From positions 27,507,730 through 27,571,729 of the forward strand of contig OY997592.1 of the NCBI GenBank assembly GCA_963921825.1: DNA of 64,000 bases, read 5' to 3'. Below, piece by piece: positions 11,972 to 21,402 of the stretch. The DNA comes from Erodium maritimum. Lineage: Eukaryota; Streptophyta; Magnoliopsida; Geraniales; Geraniaceae. Numbering within the stretch: position 1 is the stretch's first letter; the number at the start of each line of letters is the position of its first letter. A program made the position numbers and the translations under genes. The notes beneath the pieces were generated by a model. The model worked only from the letters and a program-made list of their open reading frames with translations, had not been told where the DNA came from and did not search any database.

Positions 11972-12214
11972 GGGTCCGTCTGAGTTAGAGGAAAGAGGAA
12001 AGGGAAAGGGAAAGGGTATGACTGTCTTTTCGCGTGAGTTAGTACGCACGTGAGCGGCACATGTCTCACTTTCCGTCCATTTTCTAACATCGTGAGGGCT
12101 TGGGTACTAAAGTGACGGAAATTGCAATTCTAGGGTACTGAGGTGCCACGAAAATTAGTTAGGGTATTGAGGTGAAATAAACCGATAGTTAGGGTATTGA
12201 GGTGGAATTTACCC
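11972..12214 (-). repeat. Right TIR of the MULE
   Basis: Inverted partner of 5123-5371. It probably carries the promoter of the GRF gene, whose start codon lies about 110 bp further in. Confidence 0.92.
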
Positions 12215-12377
12215 TTAAAAGAATTGTGAATATTAATGTTTAATGTACGTTCTTCCTTTTGTGGCCAAAGAATATTATTCTTGACGCATTGGATTACAGT
12301 TGATTTTCTGATTTAATAAAATTGTATATTTCAATAAAAAAAAAAGTATTTATTATAATTTATAATGTTATTTTATA

Positions 12378-13437
12378 GGGAAAATGACACATAACCACCG
12401 CTAACTATTACATTTTTTCGCATCACCCCCCTAACTATTTTTTGTGACATTTAAACCCTCTAACTTTACTTTTTTTTTTTTCACTTTACTCGTTTTCCAT
12501 CCAAAATTAGATGGAAATTATCATGTGCAAAGCACATGCTGTTATATTTTCCTAAAATGTCTAAACTACCCATTACTTATTTCTAACTTAACCTAAACTC
12601 TTCCCATTTCATTTCAACCCCACGCCGCCCACTCTTCACCTCCTTCTTCCCCACTTGTTTTCTCTCTTTGCTAGCAATGACAACTTTCATGGCGCAATGT
12701 GATTGTAGGTTTAGGATTTATGTAGCTTGAAAAGCTTTTTTTGCCTTACTTCTATATTCATCTCTTGATGTTGTCTAAGAATTAATATTCAATCAAGTGG
12801 CATAATGTAACTTTTCAGAAATTGGAAGTGAGTTGGTGCTGTCTTAGAATTAATCTTCAATGGAGTGCAGCAATTTTGTAGCTTTTCAGAAATTTAAAGT
12901 GACCGGAAGCTAGAAAATTGAATTATCAGACAGGTATCAAGTACTTATCGTGCACAAGGATCCTGCTTCCTTTTCGAGTTGTCTCCTCGAAATGATTTAT
13001 CTCGACTCAATTCAGATTAAAATAAACAACAAAAGATAGAGTACCAAGTGTGAATGGTTTTAACTAAGAATGATATTCAAAACTGTCTGAAAGTAATATA
13101 CTATTATTAGAGAATCAAATTAGTGTAAGCTTTTCAAGATGAATGTATGAAAACCACATCGCAAAGAGGACCAATATAGAATTGAGATATAAGGAGAAGG
13201 GATTAATGTAGACATTTAAGAGTTTTTAGGTCTTGCTAAACCAATGGTATCAATTTGAAAATTTGATAATAGGTGGAGGGTATTTTCGGCTTTTGACACT
13301 AATTGGATGGAAAGTTAACAACGTTAGACTAAAGTGAAAAAAAAAAATAAAGTTAGAGGGTTTAAATGTCACAAAAAATAGTTAGGGGTTGATGCGAAAA
13401 AACGTAATAGTTAGCGGTGGTTATGTATCATTTTCCC
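12378..13437. mobile_element. Non-autonomous MULE, 1,060 bp
   Basis: Perfect 9-bp TSD TATTTTATA at 12369-12377 and 13438-13446. The ends are inverted repeats over more than 110 bp, starting GGGAAAATGACACATAACCA (left) and GGGAAAATGATACATAACCA (right, reversed). No transposase is encoded. Inside, about 12768-12900 has two imperfect direct copies of a phrase with AGAATTAAT.TTCAAT and CTTTTCAGAAATT. The TIRs differ from those of the 7.1-kb MULE, so a different source element mobilised it. The gap at 12224-12368 holds nothing recognisable. Confidence 0.88.
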
Positions 13438-13684
13438 TATTTTATATTATAATAATGTTATGTGTTAAGAGTTAAAAAAAATTTGTCCCCCTCATTGAAA
13501 AAGCTGGCTCCGGCAAGGAAAAAATAACAATAAATCTTTCATTTGTAATTTTCATATCGAGTTTGACAGCAATATTTACAGAACCACACTTTACAAATGA
13601 ATAGGTGGTGAACCAATGAATGTAGCAGACAAGCCAAGTTATAATAAAAATTGAGAGAAGAAAAAATGAAGGCAAGAGGTGAGA

Positions 13685-16600
13685 TTAAGTGGTGAGCGCG
13701 TCCGGGAGCGCATTAGAATAAGCCCCAATTACTTTACCACCCGTGTCTGGGAATTTCTCATGTCCCGGAAGAGAAACTACCCTTCCATCAGATTCTACCT
13801 TCACAGGGTACTTGAGAAGATGCCCTCTCAATGACATAAACGTATCGGACGTAAACCTCCTCCAGTTTTCTACAGCGATCTCATTCACTTTCTTCACACA
13901 ATCCAGGCTCTCTGCCTCGTCAAACCACTTTTCTACAAACCCCAGATGCTCTGCCCACAGTGACATTCTGTATCCATAGATCTGTACACATTCATCATAT
14001 GTGTTAGTTAGTTCTCTATAGTATCAGAACCTAATTCCTCACGGACATGAGTTCAAACGGATACTGACCTGACCACGGGGATGTACCCCATTTGCCCATG
14101 TATAATGAGGTTGATACGATCCCATAGCTATCTCAGTATCCTTAGTACCAGCCATAGATCTTTGATTAATATTTGCAGAACCCATCATCACATACTCGTC
14201 ATCCACTATCATTCCCTTGGCATGGACATAGATCATAAAGCGCCCAAATCTATACGAATCTGAAACCTGAAAAACACAAACTTGATTATTGCGAACCAAT
14301 ATAATATACCTTCTTTTCTCTTATTTCTCAAAGAAACAACCTTATGATAAGTTTATAGCCAAATAAAGCGAATCCGTGTCTCTATGGTAATAGAATCATA
14401 AGAAAGGGCAAAAGCATGGACATAATACGCACGCCAGTTTTAATGTATTGAGTAGCAAAATTTTCTACACCCAAGAGAAAGAAGACACTACTAAGTTAAG
14501 TGAGGAACAACTTTAAACATGTTACACACACCGAGAATAAATATGTACAAATAGGAATATTAAGTCACGACAAGGAATTAAGTGGGAAATTTACAACCTG
14601 TAGCTAAGCAACCTTGAACTTCCATCACAACAAAAGTTGTATGCTTTTGTTATCAGAATTTTGTGCCAAAAATGGGACTTGATACAACACTATTAAACTA
14701 ATGGGATCTTGACATAGAGCTGAAGTTTGTTAGTAGCAAACAGTATATTTCTGATTTACTTTAGTCTTGACATTTTATGAATAGTCAAGTCCATGATATT
14801 TTACAAGAAAAACCCACGGGCAAATGCAGATTAACATTATCACTATGACAAAACCTGTGTACCAAAATTAGAAGGGGGAATTGCTGAAATGTGCACTTAT
14901 GAATTGGACATGGACGAAAACTAGCCAATGAAAAAATGACTCATGAGCTGCCTTATCAATTGTGCAGGGTCTTCTGTTAAGTTTTGAGAAAAAAATGACA
15001 TAATTCCCTCATAGTATAAAAAGACCCTAATACCACTTTTAAATTTTCTAGACAATAGCTTTAAAACAAATCGGATTTGAAAAATAAAATCATAATGTTG
15101 AATAAGTTGATAAATGTTTTTAGGGCTAATTGTCAAAAACTACCCCAAAGTATTGTCCACGGCCAAAAAAAAAGACCTCATATTTTGTCCGCGCATTTAA
15201 GGTGCACTAAGTATTGTCCACCGTCGTTTTGTGGGAAACAACGGATTACAACTTTAGCTTATTATTTCTGATAACATTTTGCAGTAGATTTGTGGGCAAT
15301 TCATAATTCATTCAATAGTTTGTGGGTAATTACATTTTTCTAACAGTCGACGATAAACACCACTTTGTGCACCTTAAAAGCGTGGACAAAAAATAGTCTT
15401 TTTTGGCCGTGGACAAGACTTAAGGGTAGGTTATGACAATTAACCCTATTTTATGTAAAATTAGAATTAAATTTAAATCATAATTATATTTTTTTGAAAA
15501 ATCTAAATTATAATTTGAAAATTTATAATTATATGGGTTAATTGCCAAAACCTACCCTAAAGTGTTGTCCCGACAAAAAGACCTTATTTTTTGTCTACGA
15601 TTTTAAGGTGCACAAAGTATTGTCCACCGTCGTCTATTGAAAAATGTAATTTCCCACAAACTATTGAATGCATTATAAAATGCCTCCCAAAAGGTAGAAT
15701 AGTTCAAGGGTTAGGGTTGGATTTAGGGTTTGGTCATTTTAGGACGTACAGGTAGTTTCGGGTTTGTAAGAAAAAATATAAGCTTCATGTGCCTAGCAGA
15801 TGATGAAAATAAAATATAGGGATAATTGTCAAAACATGCACTAAAGTTTCGTCCACAAATGAAATAGTGCACAATGTTTCGTCCACGTTGTGTGGCTACC
15901 CTAAAGTTTCGTCCACAAAATGAAATAGTGCACAACGTTTCGTCCACGCTGTGTGGCTACCCAAAAGTTTCGTTCACAAATGAAATAGTGCACAACGTTT
16001 TGTCCACGTTGTGTGGCTACCCTAAAGTAATTTGCTGATTTAGGTTTCATAAGTAATTTTACTAACAAATGTTCGTGGACGAAACTTTAAGGTAGCCACA
16101 CAACGTGGACGAAACATTGTGCACTATTTCATTTGTGGACGAAACTTTAGTGCATGTTTTGACAATTATCCCTAAAATATATCATCCATTTTAACTGAAT
16201 ATCAAGTCACTTTCCCTCTATTTGAACAGAACGTAAAAGTTTTTGACAATGCACCATTCAAAAGGCAGCTAATGGGTCATTTTTTTTCATTAGGCAGTTT
16301 TCTGTACATACGTGCCCAAGACATAAGTGCACATTTTAGCAATTTCCCCATACTAGAAACAAGGTAACCCAAGGACAAGTGTCCAATGTATATTACCGAA
16401 AGAGTACACAACGTTATAACAAAAGAAAGCATAAAAAAGCTTCCTTAAAATAGTTACCATATTATCATTGGTAGAAGAGTTACTTTCTTCACGCAGGATG
16501 TCCTCAGTCATCTCCTCACGATTACCAAGACAAAAGAAGTTAAGGTAATCCTCTGGATGCGAGTCCTCAATATTCATGGATTTAAGTTCACGTGCAATAA

Positions 16601-19600
16601 TTCCATACATCATTTCCATGGTTTGGGCCTGAAAGTAGTAAGAATCGAACTCAATTTGGCACATGATAATTGTTTTGGGAAGCTGCCATTGGCAGATTCA
16701 TCTATATATAAGGATGCTTCCATTATATGTAGTTTTAGAAATCAGTGACAACACATGACCTGCCAAAAAAGAATTTCTTGCATAGCATTTGTTGTTGGAT
16801 CACCCTCAGGCCACATTGGTACAATAACATACACTGCAAATCTCTCCTTGGCTCTAATTTTACTAACAATCTTTAAAGTCAGCTCCATAGGGATTAGATT
16901 ATCCGCTCCTGCTCGTGATATGAAAGAAATAACTTGATCAAACAGATGGAAATACAAAGCTCTGAACATGATAAAGCTCATGATAAAGGCTGGTCGTAAG
17001 TCTAAATAGGTAAAATCCAAACGGGACTGTACATGAATATCGTCCATTCATGTTCTCGGCCCCAAAACAAGATAAGGAAGATGTTGATGCTAACCTGCAA
17101 ACTTATATGACGGCCAAGCATATGATGATCCAATAAAATATTGATTTTCGATGTGTATGAAATGTTGAGCAGATCTTATTGCCTGGATGTATGCTGTCTG
17201 AATGCTTTTATCTATTACCAGATCTTTTGAACAAATAAGATTCTGCAGAAGAAAAAATGTCAGTACATCGAGGAACTACAAAATGATGAGTTAAGGAACT
17301 ATGCTATGAAGAATTTCAAACTCGGGATTCGGTTAAAGATGTCATTCTTGAAATCTACATGTTATAGTGGATTGAAGAAGCAAAGAAATTCATACAACCT
17401 GGGCTTCAGCACCATGGACATTTTTGGGGAACCCTTTGACTGATCCAGAGTCAATGGATCGAAAAATCTGCAACATCAATACATTCCAACTGAGGTTTAA
17501 TTAGGACTTTGCATCAAACTAAGGAACCGCTTGATAAAAATAATATTTGAATTTTCCAACCTGAACATGCCAGTTTTCAGGATCATCTTCCTCTTTAACC
17601 CATACTAAGCGTTCTTCCCCTGGGATAATTGTCGTGTCATCGTCTCTAGTAGACATGGGAGGACTTATAAACCATGAGATCCTTTGTATCTTTATCAAAG
17701 AATCATCATGCCAGTGAGCACGAGAGACCTTTTTGAGACATAGTCCAAACTCTTTTAGCTTTGTTGCGTTCCTCCAACGCTGCTCAAAGTTTATAAGAAC
17801 ATCATATACAGCAGGCCCGTCAATTCTACAGTGCCAGTCATGCCATGGTTCTCTAGGTGCTTTAGTTCCAGCCTTACATAAAAAGACAGAAGTGAAGGGA
17901 CACTAGTCAGGGAAATAATATTCAAATCAGCCGTGCATGAGCACTCTGCACGCTTGTTCATACAAAGATCAGGCCTGTTCAAATAAAAATTACAGACATT
18001 AACAGATTCTTGCCAGCCATTCAACATATATCAGAACTTTGAGTTTTAAAATGTCAACACAATTTGACAAAGGCCACGAAAGTGAAATGAAAGTTGATGA
18101 CTCACAGGAAATGTAGGCTGGTGAACATCATCCTTAAATGCAGAGTTAAAATCACGAAACAACCGATGCTCAGGCGTATCATAGCGACCATCACAGAGAT
18201 CAAGACCTCCAAGAAATGCAGTTATCTTGCGATTATTACCATATGCCTGGGTATCTACAAGAATACATTTTTGATGGTGTGTGAAGAGGGTTCCAACAAC
18301 CTGGACAAAAAAAAACACAAGAGATTAACAGACATTTAAGTAGTGAGGTATAATGAAACTGGCTTAAGACAAAGGATTACAAAATTCCTTAGTAGGACAC
18401 AGTAAATAAAACAGAAGAGATTAGTAAACATATAAGTAGTGATCACCTGTTGTTTGAAGTATCCAAGCTTACTGCTGGCATATCGGGGAGCCAACACACA
18501 ATTAACAGACGAGTGCCTGAAAAATTTCCTTGTTTCTTCGTCATGTGTCATCATAACTCCACTCTGCATACGGCATTTTAAATTAAGACTGAATAAAACC
18601 AATATCAGAACTGGAAGTCTGAATGGCACAATGCTCACAGTATTAAAGGTTATCCTAATAACAAGAAGGGGTAACCTCGATTCCTAACCCATCAGAAAGG
18701 TCATTTGCAATTCCTAACTGAGGTTGACCTTTTGTGACAGATCCTAACACAAAAGTGGTTCATGTAAATTATGCGACCTTTTAAGTTAGGAAATAGGTCG
18801 ACCTCAGTTAGGAAGTAATAACTAAATGTCACAAAAGGTTAGGAAACAACATATGCAAAACATGGAAGACAACAAAATGGAAATGGAAGGACGAATTTAA
18901 ATTCTCACGGTATTGATGAAGTACTTGTTGTGGGAAGTCTTGTCGTCCCAAACCAACAAGAGAACCCGAACCCCTTCCTCGGATTTGTACTTGAGCAATT
19001 CACCAAGATTCAAGTCACCGCCGCGGGGCAGAGGACGGGTGGGCTCCCTGACAAGCTTCACCTTGTGGAAAATGGACCAACCGACGATGTAAATGAGGTG
19101 ATGGGCCTCCGAGATGGCATAACAAATGTCCTCCCAACAAGTCCGGTGTTCAAAAATCTTCCCTCCATCGAGCTGGATGGTGGGCAACAGGCCTGGGGGA
19201 ACATGAGCGTCCTGATAGAGCCTCACATCACTCCCTTTCCTGAGGGGGAAGTAGGTGTTCCTCGCTCCCCGCAGCTCAGGATCGCCGGCTATGCCGTGGC
19301 GGTACAGCTCATTCTTCTCGCATGGAGTGAACTTCATCTCCAGCTTGATTGCGGTCTCGGGTTTGGGGGGCCGGCCGGAGGACCCGAGCAGCGGGAACCA
19401 GCCGCTGATGAGGTTCCCGGAGAGAACGTCCTGGGCGGGGAAGCGGGCGGTTCCGATGAGCTCGCAGCCGAAGAAGTCGTCGTCTTTGACCTGGACCTCC
19501 AGATCGACGACCGGGTGAGCGAGGGGGATGTGGAAATGTTCGTTCCAGACAGGGTTCTGGTTGCCCTTGATGACGGCGGTGCGGGCCACGGTGGCCTGAG

Positions 19601-19823
19601 GGACGGTGACGGTGGCGTAGGGGTCGCTGGTCATGATCTTGGGTTTCAGGTGCCCCTTCCTCCGAGCCTTTTCCTCTTCCACGGACGGCGTTGCGCAGCC
19701 GCCGTAGCAGCGGCGGAGGTGCTCGGACAAAACGTCCATGTTCGGCAACCGCCTGGCTTCTATAATGTGCAGATCCAGGTCACCGTAGAGAAATACGGTC
19801 TGGTCCGGTGAATTCTCTGCCAT
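13685..19823 (-). CDS. PLDdelta: Phospholipase D delta
   Basis: Hydrolyses membrane phospholipids to phosphatidic acid plus head group; the family acts at the plasma membrane in stress signalling. Exons on the - strand: 18909-19823, 18447-18563, 18106-18300, 17561-17872, 17399-17467, 17095-17242, 16760-16908, 16458-16628, 14069-14266 and 13685-13981. All junctions are GT..AG and in frame, giving 856 residues; Arabidopsis PLDdelta is about 868. An N-terminal C2 domain covers about residues 8-180. Both HKD motifs are intact: H353-K355-D360 (HHQKCILVD) and H707-K709-D714 (HAKGMIVDD). The ENQYF motif is present, preceded by IHI where IYI is usual. The C-terminus LPDALTT is nearly that of PLDdelta. 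Subclass is from remembered sequence. The second-last intron (14267-16457) is swollen by transposons. No damage to the reading frame was found. Confidence 0.95.
15123..15446. mobile_element. MITE with MULE-like ends, nested in intron 8
   Basis: The ends are imperfect inverted repeats: GGGCTAATTGTCAAAAACTA on the left and GGGTTAATTGTCATAACCTA reversed on the right, continuing with TGTCCACGGCCAAAAAA and AAGGTGCAC on both sides. The flanking 9-mers do not match, so a TSD is not demonstrated. Confidence 0.65.
15539..15690. mobile_element. One-ended relic of the same MITE family
   Basis: GGGTTAATTGCCAAAACCTA followed by GTTGTCC, AAGGTGCACAAAGTATTGTC and TTTCCCACAAACTATTGAATG repeats the left half of the 15123-15446 element. 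The right terminus is missing. Confidence 0.6.
15819..16172. mobile_element. 354-bp MULE-type MITE with perfect TSD
   Basis: Perfect 9-bp TSD TAAAATATA at 15810-15818 and 16173-16181. The ends are inverted repeats of about 90 bp starting GGGATAATTGTCAAAACATG. The left side carries three direct copies of a roughly 60-bp unit (AAGTTTCGTCCACAAATGAA, then GTGCACAA.GTTTCGTCCACG, then GTGTGGCTACCC), the right side one inverted copy. Confidence 0.9.
18676..18850. repeat. Imperfect inverted repeat in PLDdelta intron 1
   Basis: TTCCTAACTGAGGTTGACC on the left is mirrored by GGTCGACCTCAGTTAGGAA on the right, and TTTTGTGAC..TCCTAAC by TGTCACAAAAGGTTAGGAAA. It may be a small foldback or MITE, but no TSD was resolved. 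Confidence 0.5.
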
Positions 19824-20268
19824 TGTTACTCAGAAAGAAAGGAATTAGGGTTTAATGCTCGGATTGGTAGTACACACCACCACCTTCAGACCCCCTCGCC
19901 GGTCGCCGGTGTTGAAGTTGTAATAGAATTACGTAGACAGAGAAGGGACAAAGAAGCCCAGAAGTGGAAGTGGGGAGAGGTTATTTTAGTAGCTGTGTTG
20001 TGGGGACCTATTTTAGATATTTTTTTGCTTAACCGACATCTCCTTTTGTCGTTATACAAAATAAGTGGGTTTTAGGAGGGTCATGCCGTTGACAGCAATC
20101 GGAATGAAATTTTATAATGGACTTCACGTTTACTGTGCCCCTTTATTAATAGATAAAAAGTTGGATATCATCTCCACGGAAATTATTACAACTTTTTTCC
20201 AAAATGAACATTTTGCTGTAAATTATGCAAAAGCAATAAGACAAATAGAACTCAACTACGGGTTACGA
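19824..20268 (-). promoter_or_regulatory. PLDdelta 5'-untranslated and upstream region
   Basis: Upstream of the PLDdelta start codon at 19823. I see no ORF and no single convincing TATA box; AT-rich stretches lie at 20005-20240. The available upstream DNA is short, because a Harbinger-like element begins at 20269, only about 445 bp from the start codon. Confidence 0.4.
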
Positions 20269-20450
20269 GAGCATCCACAGTGGCGTGTTGGAGCTGGCGG
20301 GAAGTATTTGGCGGCGGGGAGCAGGCCTGGAGGTGGTGGGGTTAGTGTGAACAGTTGGTCCTCCTCGTTCACCGCACCGGCCGTTGGAACAGGATGCGCT
20401 GACGATACGTGGCAGGCGTTGGCAGCCACACATTCAAATTGTTTTTCCTC

Positions 20451-20457
20451 TATAAAT
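20451..20457 (+). promoter_or_regulatory. TATA box for the Myb/SANT ORF
   Basis: TATAAATA lies about 125 bp before the in-frame ATG and about 97 bp before the upstream ATG. The following leader is CT/CA-rich, as in plant 5'-untranslated regions. Confidence 0.6.
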
Positions 20458-20576
20458 AGCACCCCTTAATATTTTTGCAATCTACATCCACAACACTCTC
20501 TCTACCTCTCAATTCTTCTTCTACGATTTATATTTTTTCGTTTTGCAATGGAGTTGGATCTCAACGATTGGGCTAT

Positions 20577-21134
20577 ATGTTAACACAGTTGGGCGACGAC
20601 ACGTTTGACCCGACAACGCAACAATTGTTCCCTGCGGGCAATTTATCCGGAGCGACAACTGAGCCACCTCCAATAGTTACTGAGGCCGGCGCCGGGGTTC
20701 AACCTAAACCTAAAGCGAGGCGAATACTGTGGAGCGTCGATGAGGATGAGCGTCTAGTTCGTGCTTGGATGCACCATTCCTACGATTCAATTCACGGGAA
20801 TGTGAAGCATAATATGAAGTATTGGGGGGCCATCGCCGACGAAGTTGCTTCTATGCGTGGACTGGATTATCCTACAAGGTCACTGAAGCAGTGTAAAGAC
20901 CACTGGGGCCAAGTCAATCCGAGAGTGACAAAGTTCCATGGGTACTACACACGGCGCATGAATGACCACATGAGCGACCATCCCGATGATGAAGTCACGA
21001 CATTGGCGAAGGAAATGTACGCGAAGAACGAAAAAGCTCTATTCACTTGGAAACGTTGGGGGAGGCTCTCGTCAATACGTTCACGAACTGTAAAGCGTGA
21101 ACATGCTCAGTTGGATTTCCCTTCTCGGTTATAA
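20577..21134 (+). CDS. Myb/SANT-like protein (Harbinger ORF1 type)
   Basis: A 185-residue protein from ATG 20577. Residues about 49-131 form a Myb/SANT-like trihelix region (ILWSVDEDERLVRAWMH, then YWGAIADEV, then RSLKQCKDHWGQVN). It is followed by KFHGYYTRR and an acidic, basic tail. This arrangement matches the ORF1 DNA-binding partner of PIF/Harbinger elements such as rice Ping, and related host genes often labelled NAM-associated. An upstream ATG at 20548 opens an 11-codon frame (MELDLNDWAIC) that stops at 20583 and overlaps the main start. It looks like the original N-terminus cut off by a frameshift, so the present protein may be truncated or poorly translated. Confidence 0.7.
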   Translation: MLTQLGDDTFDPTTQQLFPAGNLSGATTEPPPIVTEAGAGVQPKPKARRILWSVDEDERLVRAWMHHSYDSIHGNVKHNMKYWGAIADEVASMRGLDYPTRSLKQCKDHWGQVNPRVTKFHGYYTRRMNDHMSDHPDDEVTTLAKEMYAKNEKALFTWKRWGRLSSIRSRTVKREHAQLDFPSRL

Positions 21135-21402
21135 TAACGTGTACTTTACCGTTCACGAGTTTGTGTAACGATCTCGTTTCTGTTATTTTCGAGCTTGTGT
21201 GTGATAATTTTCGTCTTTATTTTCAATAAAAATTATGATTTAAAATATTATTTTTCTTCTCCCCGCCGGCAAAAAGTTGCCACTGCAGGTTGCTGGCGTT
21301 TACCGCAGGTGGTGAGCTGGCGGGGAGACAAACAAAATAATATTTTATTATTCACCGCCAGCCACTCCCCACCAGCAGCCGGCGGTGGCACTATGGATGC
21401 TC

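Larger units (their letters stand above)
5123..12214 (+). mobile_element. Complete Mutator-like element (MULE) with two convergent genes
   Basis: The element is 7,092 bp. It is flanked by the identical 9-bp TSD TTAAAAGAA at 5114-5122 and 12215-12223. The TIRs are 5123-5371 and 11972-12214; they start GGGTAAATTCCACC and differ at only a few positions over about 245 bp, suggesting recent insertion. The TIRs contain an internal near-duplication of the phrase ACCTCAATACCCTAACTA. The left end leads into a spliced transposase on the + strand, the right end into a GRF zinc-finger gene on the - strand. Both genes share 5'-untranslated sequence inside or next to the TIRs (the CCACGACTCTGAAGCTCTC block at about 5400), so transcription probably starts in each TIR as in maize MuDR. 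The site is 1.47 kb beyond the PLDdelta stop codon. Confidence 0.93.
14874..16349. mobile_element. MULE-type element filling PLDdelta intron 8
   Basis: The ends are inverted repeats of about 80 bp: GGGGGAATTGCTGAAATGTGCAC on the left and GGGGAAATTGCTAAAATGTGCAC reversed on the right, both followed by AATGAAAAA and GCTGCCTT. The flanks AAATTAGAA (14865-14873) and ATACTAGAA (16350-16358) match at seven of nine bases, fitting an old 9-bp TSD. No coding capacity is seen. It contains the smaller elements at 15123-15446, 15539-15690 and 15819-16172. Confidence 0.72.
20269..21402 (+). mobile_element. PIF/Harbinger-like element carrying only a Myb/SANT ORF
   Basis: The termini GAGCATCCACAGTGG (left) and reversed GAGCATCCATAGTGC (right) form a short TIR of the kind seen in plant Harbinger/Tourist elements. 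GC-rich subterminal repeats (GCTGGCGGG, CCCCGCC) occur at both ends. Flanking trinucleotides are CGA and TGA, possibly a 3-bp TSD with a CpG-to-TpG change. No DDE transposase is present, so the element would depend on a relative. Confidence 0.6.

Noticed and set aside
18930..19811. 293-residue + strand ORF
   Set aside because: Antisense shadow of PLDdelta exon 1, whose high GC content keeps the opposite frame open.
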